NCBI RefSeq assembly: GCF_004323185.1 | Contig: NZ_NAPS01000001.1 | Location: forward strand, 1,671,623 to 1,707,364 | Reading direction: 5' to 3' | Origin: Westiellopsis prolifica IICB1 | GTDB taxonomy: Bacteria > Cyanobacteriota > Cyanobacteriia > Cyanobacteriales > Nostocaceae | DNA: 35,742 nucleotides | In this document: positions 6,410-14,241 of the stretch, one piece after another | How positions within the stretch are numbered: position 1 is the first letter of the stretch | How the letters are laid out: each line of letters starts with the position of its first letter | The notes under the pieces: model-generated | Told to the model about the DNA's origin: nothing | Seen by the model: only the letters and a program-made list of their open reading frames with translations | The model's database searches: none | Made by a program: the position numbers and the translations under genes

Positions 6410-8173
6410 ATGAGTCAAGCTTTGGAAGTAAGGAAAAATACTGAGCATTATGTATGCGTGGCTCAGGTTGCTGATGTCAAAGCCGCCGCTTATGCAATTG
6501 TTTATGTCGAAGGACAGGCGATCGCACTGTTTGATCACAATGATAAAATTTACGCTATAGATAATCGTTGCCCACACATGGGTTTTCCTTTACACCGAGG
6601 CACTGTTAAAGATTGTATTTTAACTTGTCACTGGCATCATGCCCGTTTTGACTTGGCGAGTGGTGGCACATTTGACGCTTGGGCTGATGATGTACGTGCT
6701 TTTCCTGTAGAGATTCGTGGTGATCAGGTATGGATAGATTTAGCACCCCATGCAGACCCCCAAGCTCACCAGCGTCAGCGCCTCCAAGATGGTTTAGAGC
6801 AGGGTATCTCGTTGGTAATTGCTAAATCAGTGATTTCTTTGCTGGATGCAGGTATCGAACCAGCAGAACCATTCCGCATCGGACTTGATTTTGGCGTGCG
6901 TTACCGTAATGCAGGTTGGGGAACAGGTTTGACAATGCACACTTGTATGATCAACCTGCTACCGTACCTCGACCCGGAAGACAGACCCCGCGCCCTTTAT
7001 CACGGACTGGCTGCTGTGGCGCGTGACTGTGCTGGTCAACCACCACACTTTGGAGTTCACCCTTTACCCACATCTGCACCCGATATAAATACATTAAAAA
7101 GATGGTTTCGCCAGTTTCTTGAAGTACGTGATGCAGAAGGTGCAGAACGGTGTTTAGTATCGGCGGTGCGTTCTGGTGCTGACCAAGAGCAAATCGCTGA
7201 GATGTTGTTTACTGCTGCCACCGACCACCGCTATATTGATGTGGGTCATGTTCTCGATTTTACCAATAAAGCTTTAGAAGCTCTGGATGCTACAAATTGG
7301 CAGAATGCAGAATCAGTCCTAACTAGCTTAGTTGCTGGGTATGCCAGTGCTGAACGCATGGAAGAATCAAATTCCTGGCGTTATCCAGTGGATTTAGTGG
7401 CAATTTTGGATCGTGCTTTTGCAGAAATTCCAGCAGCCTTAGAATTAGGACAGGATAAACAAGGAACCTGGGCAAATCGTGAAGCATTAGTCACAATAGT
7501 TCTAAGTGAAGATGCTCAAGCGATCGCAGACTCACTTTTAGAAGCACTGCGAACTGGTTGTACCGAAACAGAATTAGCCGGTGCTGTCGCCTATGCAGCA
7601 GCATTGCGAATTGCTCGTTTTCACACCAATAATGATTTTGGGGATTGGGATACAGCCCATCACACTTTTACTTTTGCGAATGCAGTCCATCAAGGATTAC
7701 GGCGCGTCGCTTCCCAATCATTGCTGCGGGGTGTCTTCGATGCAGCTATGAGTGTGTATCTCAACCGATTTTTAAATGTGCCACCTGCACGTCTACCACA
7801 ACCAAAGGAAACAGTAGACAACCCAGAAAAACTGCTGGATGAACTACCAAAATTACTGGATCGACAACAACAGGTGAATGAAGCAGGCGCCTTAGTCGCT
7901 CGTTACCTATATGGTGGTGGTAATCCTGATCGACTTTTAGCCGTACTGGGTAAAATGCTATTGCGCGAAGACCGCAGTTTTCATGTGATTCAAGAAATAG
8001 AAGCAGCTTTTCGTCAGTATAGTTTGCTACGCGATACAAAAGCAGGAAATCACGTCTTAATTGCGGCAACCCGCTATTTAGCAGCCCATGCACCAACCAT
8101 GCGATCGCAAGGACAAACTTATCAAATGGCACATCGGTTACATCGAGGCGATCGGTTATTTGAAGAGTCGTAA
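6410..8173 (+). CDS. Rieske [2Fe-2S] protein with large uncharacterised helical domain
   Basis: 588 residues. Residues about 14-112 form a Rieske ferredoxin-type domain with both cluster motifs: C54-x-H56 (CPHMG) and C73-x2-H76 (CHWHH), 16 residues apart. The remaining 470 residues are mostly helical and not a ring-hydroxylase catalytic domain that I recognise. They hold several His-rich conserved-looking motifs: MHTCM (176-180), YHGL, PPHFGVHPL, DHRYIDVGHVLDF (272-284) and, later, RFHTNNDFGDWDTAHH with NAVHQGL. This could be a metal or cofactor site reduced by the Rieske cluster, an inference only. The ATG at 6410 follows a strong GAGGAGGAGGT. The 82-residue gene at 8284 follows on the same strand. 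Cytoplasmic; no signal peptide. Confidence 0.85.
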   Translation: MSQALEVRKNTEHYVCVAQVADVKAAAYAIVYVEGQAIALFDHNDKIYAIDNRCPHMGFPLHRGTVKDCILTCHWHHARFDLASGGTFDAWADDVRAFPVEIRGDQVWIDLAPHADPQAHQRQRLQDGLEQGISLVIAKSVISLLDAGIEPAEPFRIGLDFGVRYRNAGWGTGLTMHTCMINLLPYLDPEDRPRALYHGLAAVARDCAGQPPHFGVHPLPTSAPDINTLKRWFRQFLEVRDAEGAERCLVSAVRSGADQEQIAEMLFTAATDHRYIDVGHVLDFTNKALEALDATNWQNAESVLTSLVAGYASAERMEESNSWRYPVDLVAILDRAFAEIPAALELGQDKQGTWANREALVTIVLSEDAQAIADSLLEALRTGCTETELAGAVAYAAALRIARFHTNNDFGDWDTAHHTFTFANAVHQGLRRVASQSLLRGVFDAAMSVYLNRFLNVPPARLPQPKETVDNPEKLLDELPKLLDRQQQVNEAGALVARYLYGGGNPDRLLAVLGKMLLREDRSFHVIQEIEAAFRQYSLLRDTKAGNHVLIAATRYLAAHAPTMRSQGQTYQMAHRLHRGDRLFEES

Positions 8174-8198
8174 GTTTGTGGGATTGGGGACAAAACAA

Positions 8199-8264
8199 GT
8201 CAAAAGTCAAAAGTCAAAAGTCAAAAATTTCTTAATTATGCCCAATGACAAATGACAAATGACC
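8199..8264. repeat. 7-bp short tandem repeats (AAAAGTC and AATGACA)
   Basis: About four AAAAGTC units (8199-8226), then three AATGACA-type units (8244-8264), between the Rieske gene and its small downstream neighbour. They are typical intergenic heptamer repeats of heterocystous cyanobacteria. Confidence 0.8.
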
Positions 8265-8283
8265 AACATTAAAGAGATAAACA

Positions 8284-8532
8284 ATGGTACAGGAAATTAG
8301 ATCCAATGAACCGCAATATGTTTGTGTTGTTGCTATTGATAAAATGACAGGTAATCAAGATGAAGAAATTATGACACTTGGTGTGTCTGCTGATGATGCC
8401 AAAGGGCAAGCAATGCAGTTATTAGCAGATAATTATCAATGTCAGGAAGCACAAATTGTGGAGTTAATGCAACAAGCAAAAATTGAACCTATAGGTCAAT
8501 GGTGTGCGCCAAAATTGGCGGGTGAAGATTGA
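8284..8532 (+). CDS. 82-residue protein downstream of the Rieske gene
   Basis: A small acidic protein (PQYVCVVAIDKMTG, then a helix DDAKGQAMQLLADNY) with Cys residues at about positions 14, 53 and 74. It has no transmembrane segment and no family that I recognise. It lies 110 bases after the Rieske fusion gene on the same strand, and AAAGAGA lies a few bases before the ATG. The opening of the protein (QYVCVV) vaguely resembles HYVCVA at the start of the Rieske protein, which may be chance. A partner role for the Rieske enzyme is inferred from position only. Confidence 0.7.
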   Translation: MVQEIRSNEPQYVCVVAIDKMTGNQDEEIMTLGVSADDAKGQAMQLLADNYQCQEAQIVELMQQAKIEPIGQWCAPKLAGED

Positions 8533-8551
8533 GGTGGGGATGTGGAGACGG

Positions 8552-8581
8552 TGTAGAGACGCGAAATTTCGCGTCTCTACT
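8552..8581. repeat. TGTAGAGACG-family palindrome between convergent genes
   Basis: Near-perfect 30-bp palindrome with arms TGTAGAGACGCGAAA, one base off at the end. It is followed by ATTTTTC. It lies between convergent genes ending at 8532 and 8593 and may serve both as a terminator. The core is the same as in the two copies inside smc. Confidence 0.8.
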
Positions 8582-8592
8582 ATTTTTCAAAA

Positions 8593-10251
8593 TTAAAATG
8601 GCGTTTTTGTTTGTAAATGCAGTCTTTTTCCTAACTGAGGATGATCAAAACTGAGTTCTCTGGCGTGTAGATGTAACCGACTCGCCTCTGCACTACATCC
8701 ATAAAGACGATCGCCTAAAATCGGAATCCCAAGTCCTGTTGGATCAGCAGCATGAACTCGCAACTGATGGGTGCGTCCTGTGAGGGGGATAAATTCTATG
8801 CGAGTGTAGTTTGCTTGTTTGCTAATTACCTGGTACTTTGTCAAACTAGGTTTTCCATACTGCCAATTTACTTGTTGATAGGGGCGATTCTGAGGATTAC
8901 CCCACAGTGGGAGTTCGATGACACCTTGGTTAGTGTTGATAGTACCAGTAAGCACGGCTTCATAAATTTTGTGAACTTGGCGTTGTTGAAATTGTTGACT
9001 TAGTTGACGATAAGTTTGGCGATCGCGTGCCAATAACAGAATACCAGAGGTTTGTTGATCTAAGCGATGCACAGGAGTCAGTGCGATTCCATCTGGTAAA
9101 ACATGGCGTAAACGACTGAGAACACTGTCTTGAGTGTCGCGATAACGACCAGGTACTGATAATAATCCTGGGGGTTTGTTAACAACAATCAGCCATTCGT
9201 CTTCGTAGAGAATCGGAATTTCTCCGGGAGGATGAGGTTGCAATCCCGACAGCAAAAACCCCATTAAAGGCTGACAGCGTTCGACACAAGCTCCGTAAAA
9301 TTCTCCCTGAATTTTATCCTGATTAACAGAGGACGGCCCCCACCAAAATTCCGCCATTGCCAATGGTTTTAAATTATGGGTTGCGGCGTAGTGGAGTAAT
9401 TTAGGGGCGCAACAGTCACCAGTACCAGTTGGTAAACCTTCTGGAATTAATTGTTGTAGCGATCGCGACTGTCCAAAGAAATTCATCATAGAATAAGCGG
9501 CGTGCATCTGTGCTTGTAGTTGGCGGGATAGTTGTTTGCGCTGCTGTTTCAATTCCCCGATACGTATATCTGCGATGTCAATTATTTGCTTGAGTGGTTG
9601 TAATTGTTCATCCCGTTGGCGCTTGAATTTTCGTCGTTCAATTCCGTCTCGACGACTTTCTGCTTCCAGTTGTTCTAAGGCTGTTGTCAGTGCTTCTCCT
9701 GTGAGGGTTGTGTTAAATAGGTGACGTTGGGTGTGGCGTTGCTGTTTGCGATCTCTGTGGCGATCGCTCATTTGTTGTAGTTGCTGTTCAAACTCATCAG
9801 ATAATTTTTCGTATTGCTGTCGTGCGGGAAGTTGCTTGAGGGTAATCAGTTCCTGTTTAATAGTATCCAAATCAGCCAACGTCCGAGCTTCATCAATAGC
9901 AACCTCATCTCGTCCAGGAATCGGTGGAACCCAACCCGCAACTATACTACAACCATTCAGTAGTCCAGAGAAAGCTTTGAGTATCCGTTGTTCACCATCA
10001 ACCATTTCTACTAGTAATATCCCGTACATCTTGCCTTCACGGGAATAGACCTCATCGTTAGCAAGGTATTGCATGAAATTATATGCGATCGCTTCTACTA
10101 AAAGAGTGCGGGGGAGTTTTAGTAGTTCGCCAGTTTGAGGACAAATACCTTCATAGTAATAGCTAGGGGATGAGTTACTGATTGTAGAGTTGTTAGGAAG
10201 GTTGAACACTAATGCTGATAGCATATCGTAATAGACAGGCACGGATATCAT
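8593..10251 (-). CDS. RluA-family pseudouridine synthase with long N-terminal extension
   Basis: 552 residues. The C-terminal half, about 345-550, is an RluA-type RNA pseudouridine synthase: VVNKPPGLLSVPG, then the catalytic-Asp motif PVHRLDQQTSGILLL near residue 395, KIYEAVL, and FIPLTGRTHQLRVH. The first 340 residues are an extension with a charged coiled coil at about 130-255 (long runs of Arg, Gln and Glu) and a Cys/His-containing block before the catalytic domain. I recall similar extended synthases of about 550 residues in cyanobacteria. The substrate (rRNA or tRNA site) cannot be told. Start ATG 10251 has no clear ribosome binding site; ATG 10224 is a possible alternative. Confidence 0.9.
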   Translation of the reverse strand: MISVPVYYDMLSALVFNLPNNSTISNSSPSYYYEGICPQTGELLKLPRTLLVEAIAYNFMQYLANDEVYSREGKMYGILLVEMVDGEQRILKAFSGLLNGCSIVAGWVPPIPGRDEVAIDEARTLADLDTIKQELITLKQLPARQQYEKLSDEFEQQLQQMSDRHRDRKQQRHTQRHLFNTTLTGEALTTALEQLEAESRRDGIERRKFKRQRDEQLQPLKQIIDIADIRIGELKQQRKQLSRQLQAQMHAAYSMMNFFGQSRSLQQLIPEGLPTGTGDCCAPKLLHYAATHNLKPLAMAEFWWGPSSVNQDKIQGEFYGACVERCQPLMGFLLSGLQPHPPGEIPILYEDEWLIVVNKPPGLLSVPGRYRDTQDSVLSRLRHVLPDGIALTPVHRLDQQTSGILLLARDRQTYRQLSQQFQQRQVHKIYEAVLTGTINTNQGVIELPLWGNPQNRPYQQVNWQYGKPSLTKYQVISKQANYTRIEFIPLTGRTHQLRVHAADPTGLGIPILGDRLYGCSAEASRLHLHARELSFDHPQLGKRLHLQTKTPF

Positions 10252-10265
10252 AATTTAACTTAAGA

Positions 10266-10361
10266 GGGAACTCTTAACAGGGAACGGGCAACAGGGAAAT
10301 CCCCATAATTAAAATCAGGGGATTTGTGCAAGGACACATTCCAATTCTGTTAAGAGTTCCC
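10266..10361. repeat. 96-bp MITE-like element R1, left copy
   Basis: Perfect 15-bp terminal inverted repeats: GGGAACTCTTAACAG (10266-10280) and CTGTTAAGAGTTCCC (10347-10361). The interior includes GGAAATCCCCATAATTAAAA. A diverged copy in inverted orientation lies at 13207-13286 on the other side of the CHAT-EAL gene. Confidence 0.75.
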
Positions 10362-10394
10362 GATCCGAAGGAGCTTGGTGAGCAAAAACCCGCC

Positions 10395-10511
10395 TGCGAT
10401 TGAAATCGCAGTCTCATAGCGAAAGTCTGCTTAAGCAGACTGATTTGTTTGAGATTTTATGAAGTCGTCTTCAGACGACTTGTGCTATTAGCTAAGGGTT
10501 TAAACCCTTAG
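10395..10511. repeat. multi-palindrome repeat R2, left copy
   Basis: Four perfect or near-perfect hairpins in a row: TGCGATTGAAATCGCA (10395-10410), AGTCTGCTTAAGCAGACT (10424-10441), AAGTCGTCTTCAGACGACTT (10462-10481) and CTAAGGGTTTAAACCCTTAG (10492-10511). Just downstream of the CHAT-EAL gene (minus strand), it could also stop transcription. An inverted second copy is at 12965-13074. Confidence 0.8.
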
Positions 10512-10543
10512 TGTAAGAAGAGCCATCCGCCAAAAATTTTTGA

Positions 10544-12583
10544 CTACTTTGTTCTCCATTTCAATTGCTCAAAAATACTTTGATACTTCTCTTTATCTAA
10601 TCTTCCCTTAATCTCTGAAGTTGCCATCCCAAGACTATGTCCCTGAATGTATTCAACCCCAAGTTCAACTACTAATTCTTGGAGTGAAAATTTACTATAT
10701 TCATCAAATCCTTCAATAATAGTAAAACAATTAAAATCGTATTTTAAATCAACTAAATATTCTATAATACTTCTTCCCAACCTTTTCTCAAAGTGAAGAA
10801 TTTCTCTATCTACTTTCACATAGGTAGGATCAACCTCTTCTAATCTCGATACGGAAGCATTGCCAACTCCAAAATCATCAACAGCAAACTTGACATCATA
10901 ATTCTTTCTGTATTTTCTGGCTATACTCTTAAAGCTTTCTAAACCTTTGCCTTCATTATTAATAATTTCTGGGAGGAGAGTTTTTTCCGAGATTTCAAGC
11001 ATGAGTTTTTTACCTGAAAGCAACTTCTGATTTCCTCTGACTAGCTTACTCAATAAATTCTCATATGCTGTGCGAAGAATACTTGAAGGATAAACATTAA
11101 TTGAAAGCATTTTTTTCTCGTCATATCTCTCTGTTCTTGACTTCTCCGTAGCTTGCTTGTAAGTCCGCAATGCTTTCTCTAAAATATAAAGGTCTATCTC
11201 TGTTTGAAAACGTACTCCCCACATTTCAGCAATCTTGAACAAATTAACTGGAGCGCGACCAGTTTCTGGATCACGTGCTAAAGCTTCCCAACCAGCAATT
11301 GTCATATTTTCGTCATGTCTGTCAAAAAATATGATTGGTTCAAATAAAACTTCTATTTTTTGTAAGGACTCATGAAAACCTTTGAATCTTTCCTCATATA
11401 CTGCATCACTCACATGATTATATTGACGCTTGACTGCGTCATACATTCTGTATTTAATGTGTTCTTTTGTTTTTAGTTTCTGATATTCTTCCTCAGAGTC
11501 ATATAAACTACTGAGCATAGTGCCAATAATATCTTCTAGGGACTCTAATTGAGTCGATAAACCAAAAATAACGATAATAGAGTTTGAGTTTTTGTTGGGT
11601 ATAGTGATCAGATAACCTTCCTCAGTAAAGTCTGGCTCTTTTTCTATATAAATTCTGTAGGGACTCTCTGCTTTTAAAGCTTTGGAGTATCGATTTTTCA
11701 ACAAAGAATTGAAGGTATTTGAACAAACTTCAACTGCTAAATCAGTAGATTTACTCTCATACAAAACCCTGTCGCGCCCATATTTATATATGTAGACTAG
11801 CTTGGCATCGAAGAAATTTCTGATCGCATCAGTGATCATTGTTTCTGAGCAGTTATCAAAATTTATTATCTCGATAAAATCTTCTATAAAGCGGTCATAT
11901 TTCTCTAAAATACTGCTTACTGGTTTAAAATAAATACCTCTTTCTCTGGAAGGTTCTTGAGTTACTGATTGTACGATATTTTCACTTTCATCTTGAAATG
12001 TTAAATAACCGCCTTGTTTTCTTTTGCAAGAAGGCATTAAGTTTTCTGCGGCTCCATAAAGTTGCATAGTGATACACCCAAGCATATACGCAGATTCATA
12101 GGTCTTTCCTGAGCCTAGTGCATCGTAAAAACTAACAGCAAATTCAATAGCATCTCTATCTTGAATCTCTTGTTCCATGCCAATGACATAATCTATATAT
12201 TGGCTGATGACTTCAACTTGAATTTTTGAATAACAAGCATTGAGAAGTACACATTCGACTTGGGTATTAAAGGATTTAAAGAGATTAGCAAGACCATCTA
12301 TGCTAATTAACTGTACATTGCCTTGGTTGTCTTCTAAAGCTATGCCTTCCTCGGCTTTACCATGTCCGCAGAAGTGAACAATATTAGGTTCTACCTCAGT
12401 CATAGCTCTGACTAAATCTCTTGGACGTACAGCCCATCTCGTTTCTAGATTAAACTGATTACGATTTTCTGATCTCTTGAGAGCTTCCTCAATATCTCGA
12501 ACTTCCTCTGCTAGGCGTAATTGCGTAGTATTTTTAGGGTTTGCAGCTAAAATTAAAATCGTTTTTTTCAATTTTTCACTCAT
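10544..12583 (-). CDS. CHAT caspase-like protease fused to an EAL c-di-GMP phosphodiesterase domain
   Basis: 679 residues. Residues 5-200 form a CHAT domain: ILILAANPKNT start, catalytic His74 in VHFCGHG and Cys117 in LLNACYS. Residues about 225-375 look like a GAF-type sensor (uncertain). Residues about 405-665 form an EAL domain with the c-di-GMP and metal residues in place: E433 in WEALAR, N496 (SINVYPS), E530 (LMLEIS), D569/D570 (VDDFGVG), K590 (YVKVD), E624 (IIEGFD) and Q647 (YIQGHS). The protein is therefore plausibly both a cysteine protease and a c-di-GMP hydrolase, with one activity gating the other. I know of no characterised CHAT-EAL protein. The gene is divergent from the TIR gene at 13385 and bracketed by inverted repeat blocks. 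The start ATG lacks a strong ribosome binding site. Confidence 0.88.
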   Translation of the reverse strand: MSEKLKKTILILAANPKNTTQLRLAEEVRDIEEALKRSENRNQFNLETRWAVRPRDLVRAMTEVEPNIVHFCGHGKAEEGIALEDNQGNVQLISIDGLANLFKSFNTQVECVLLNACYSKIQVEVISQYIDYVIGMEQEIQDRDAIEFAVSFYDALGSGKTYESAYMLGCITMQLYGAAENLMPSCKRKQGGYLTFQDESENIVQSVTQEPSRERGIYFKPVSSILEKYDRFIEDFIEIINFDNCSETMITDAIRNFFDAKLVYIYKYGRDRVLYESKSTDLAVEVCSNTFNSLLKNRYSKALKAESPYRIYIEKEPDFTEEGYLITIPNKNSNSIIVIFGLSTQLESLEDIIGTMLSSLYDSEEEYQKLKTKEHIKYRMYDAVKRQYNHVSDAVYEERFKGFHESLQKIEVLFEPIIFFDRHDENMTIAGWEALARDPETGRAPVNLFKIAEMWGVRFQTEIDLYILEKALRTYKQATEKSRTERYDEKKMLSINVYPSSILRTAYENLLSKLVRGNQKLLSGKKLMLEISEKTLLPEIINNEGKGLESFKSIARKYRKNYDVKFAVDDFGVGNASVSRLEEVDPTYVKVDREILHFEKRLGRSIIEYLVDLKYDFNCFTIIEGFDEYSKFSLQELVVELGVEYIQGHSLGMATSEIKGRLDKEKYQSIFEQLKWRTK

Positions 12584-12657
12584 GTTGAATTAAGTATCAG
12601 TATATTTTGTATCTTAATATTCAATATAAATTGGTAAGTCTGAAATCAGAGTCAATC

Positions 12658-12689
12658 GATTTTGGATTTTGGATTTTAGATTTTGGATT
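12658..12689. repeat. 7-bp tandem repeat (GATTTTG)
   Basis: Four units of GATTTTG/GATTTTA plus a partial unit, upstream of the CHAT-EAL gene. Nearby, ACCAAGCAAT (12697) and ATTGCTTGGT (12741) form an inverted pair. The rest of 12690-12847 shows repeated AAGCTT-containing motifs but no gene. Confidence 0.7.
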
Positions 12690-12847
12690 AATTCCACCAA
12701 GCAATCCGCTTTCTTGTAGCATCAAAGAATGATTGGTAAATATTGCTTGGTTAACAGACAAGAATATTCGCCTGAAAGCTTAAACCAATTGAAATTGCTT
12801 AAAAGCTTGCCCAGTAAGCTAAAAGCTTAGTTTATCTTCAAAATATT

Positions 12848-12952
12848 CTCGTTGACGAGTATCAAAGACTCGTCGTCGAGTATTAAAGACTCGTGGACGG
12901 AGATCAAAGACTCGTTGACGAGTATCAAAGACTCGTGGACGGAGATCAAAGA
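12848..12952. repeat. 21-bp tandem repeat, five units
   Basis: Five 21-base units beginning CTCGTTGACGAG, CTCGTCGTCGAG or CTCGTGGACGGAG and ending TCAAAGA or TTAAAGA, with a partial sixth unit running into R2. Units 3 and 5 are identical and units 1 and 4 are identical, suggesting a higher-order 42-base duplication. There are no spacers. Confidence 0.85.
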
Positions 12953-12964
12953 CTCGTTTACAAA

Positions 12965-13074
12965 GCTAAGGGTTTAAACCCTTAGCTAATAGTACAAGTC
13001 GTCTGAAGACGACTCTAATATATCAAGCAGTCCGCTTATGCAGATTTTTGCTATGAGACTGCGATTTCAATCGC
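12965..13074. repeat. multi-palindrome repeat R2, right copy (inverted)
   Basis: Inverted copy of 10395-10511, with the same hairpin order read on the other strand: CTAAGGGTTTAAACCCTTAG, AAGTCGTCTGAAGACGACT, a degraded AGTCCGCTTATGCAGA, and GCGATTTCAATCGC. Sequence between hairpins (GCTATTAG-type, GTCTCATAGC-type) is also conserved, so these are homologous blocks and not independent hairpins. Confidence 0.8.
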
Positions 13075-13206
13075 TGTTTTTTGAAGATTTGAGATGCTCC
13101 CAGTTTCTACGGCTGAGGCTGTGATTCTCGTTACTAGGCTAAACATGCAATATTAGATAAAAGATTATACTCTTGTTCTCTAGCCTGTGCGATGAACTCA
13201 TGCTGT

Positions 13207-13286
13207 GAAAAAATACGTCCTTATATAAATCCCCTTATTTTAATTATGGGGATTTCTCTGTTGCCTGTTGCCCGTTAAGAGTTCCC
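13207..13286. repeat. MITE-like element R1, right copy (inverted, diverged)
   Basis: Read on the minus strand it matches 10266-10335: GGGAACTCTTAACGGGCAAC, then CAGAGAAATCCCCATAATTA, then an AAATAAGGGGATTT segment. The far terminal repeat is lost or degraded. It lies about 100 bases before the TIR gene start and could overlap its promoter region. Confidence 0.7.
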
Positions 13287-13384
13287 TTTTAAATTCAAAG
13301 ACAAACTAGAAAGCTTATCTCATAAGCATTAATTGGATATTTTGTTATTCGCAAGTCCCTTAGATTTATTTTTTATATAACTTT

Positions 13385-14152
13385 ATGGATGATCAAGAAG
13401 CACTACAGAAAACTCTCAACCGCGCCCGTCGCGCTCTCCAAATATTAGAAGAGCAAAAAGCTGGTTATGGAATTCGAGTTCCAGTAGATTTGCAAATTGA
13501 ACTGGAAGAAAAGCAAAAAGAAGTCGCTAGCCTAGAGGCACGATTGAATCATAGCCAGGGAGTTTTGAACACAACCGACAGTATCGGGACAAATCAAAAG
13601 GAAGTTTTTATCTCCTACACCTGGCGAGATGATCACAGCGAACCATTTGTCCAACAACTGGAAAAAGCATTTCAGAATAAAGGTATCACAATTATTCGAG
13701 ATAACAATGCAGTTGGCTACAAAGAACGATTTCAAGAATTTATGCAGCGATTGAGCCGTGGTAAATGCGTGATTGTGGTCATCAGCCACGAATATTTAAA
13801 ATCTGAAAATTGTATGTATGAATTAGTTGAAATTGCCAAGAATGAAAACCTTGAAAAGCGAATTTTTCCTATAGTTTTAGCAGATGCCCAAATTTATGAT
13901 CCTATTGAAAGCATTAAATATGTTAAGTATTGGGAACAAAAAATTCAAACATTAAATGACGCGATGAAAGAAGTTAGCGCCGCCAATTTGCAGGGATTTC
14001 GAGAAGAAATTGACCTATACACTGAAATTCGCAATATGTTTCCTAATCTCAGAAAAGTGTTGAAAGATATGAATGCCATGACAACAGATATTCATATCAA
14101 ATCAGACTTTGAAGCATTGTTCAAAGCGATCGCCAAAAGTTTAGATGAGTAA
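13385..14152 (+). CDS. TIR-domain protein with N-terminal adaptor helix region
   Basis: 255 residues. Residues 1-55 are a short helical module (EALQKTLNRARRALQILEEQ, then KAGYGIRVPVDLQIELEEKQ) of a type I recall at the N-terminus of cyanobacterial STAND ATPases and effectors, where it seems to mediate partner pairing. Residues about 72-250 are a TIR domain: KEVFISYTWRDD, GITIIRDNNAVGYKERF, and SENCMYELVEI. Glu146 in the last motif aligns with the catalytic Glu of NAD-cleaving TIR domains. The same adaptor is encoded again at 14242, at the start of a broken STAND gene, implying that the two once worked as effector and regulator. NADase activity is inferred, not shown. Confidence 0.87.
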   Translation: MDDQEALQKTLNRARRALQILEEQKAGYGIRVPVDLQIELEEKQKEVASLEARLNHSQGVLNTTDSIGTNQKEVFISYTWRDDHSEPFVQQLEKAFQNKGITIIRDNNAVGYKERFQEFMQRLSRGKCVIVVISHEYLKSENCMYELVEIAKNENLEKRIFPIVLADAQIYDPIESIKYVKYWEQKIQTLNDAMKEVSAANLQGFREEIDLYTEIRNMFPNLRKVLKDMNAMTTDIHIKSDFEALFKAIAKSLDE

Positions 14153-14241
14153 GCTGAGAGCGAATGTAGAGAAATATCTTGTTACCCCTCCTCCCCTTTT
14201 CCTTTTTCAAGTGTAAATCCTGAAAATTATTTTTAAATTTT

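Noticed and set aside
7761-8210. Minus-strand frame opposite the Rieske gene's 3' end
   Set aside because: Overlaps a well-supported gene and shows no recognisable domain or ribosome binding site.
12848-12952. Possible CRISPR array
   Set aside because: Units are contiguous 21-mers with no spacers and no cas genes nearby.
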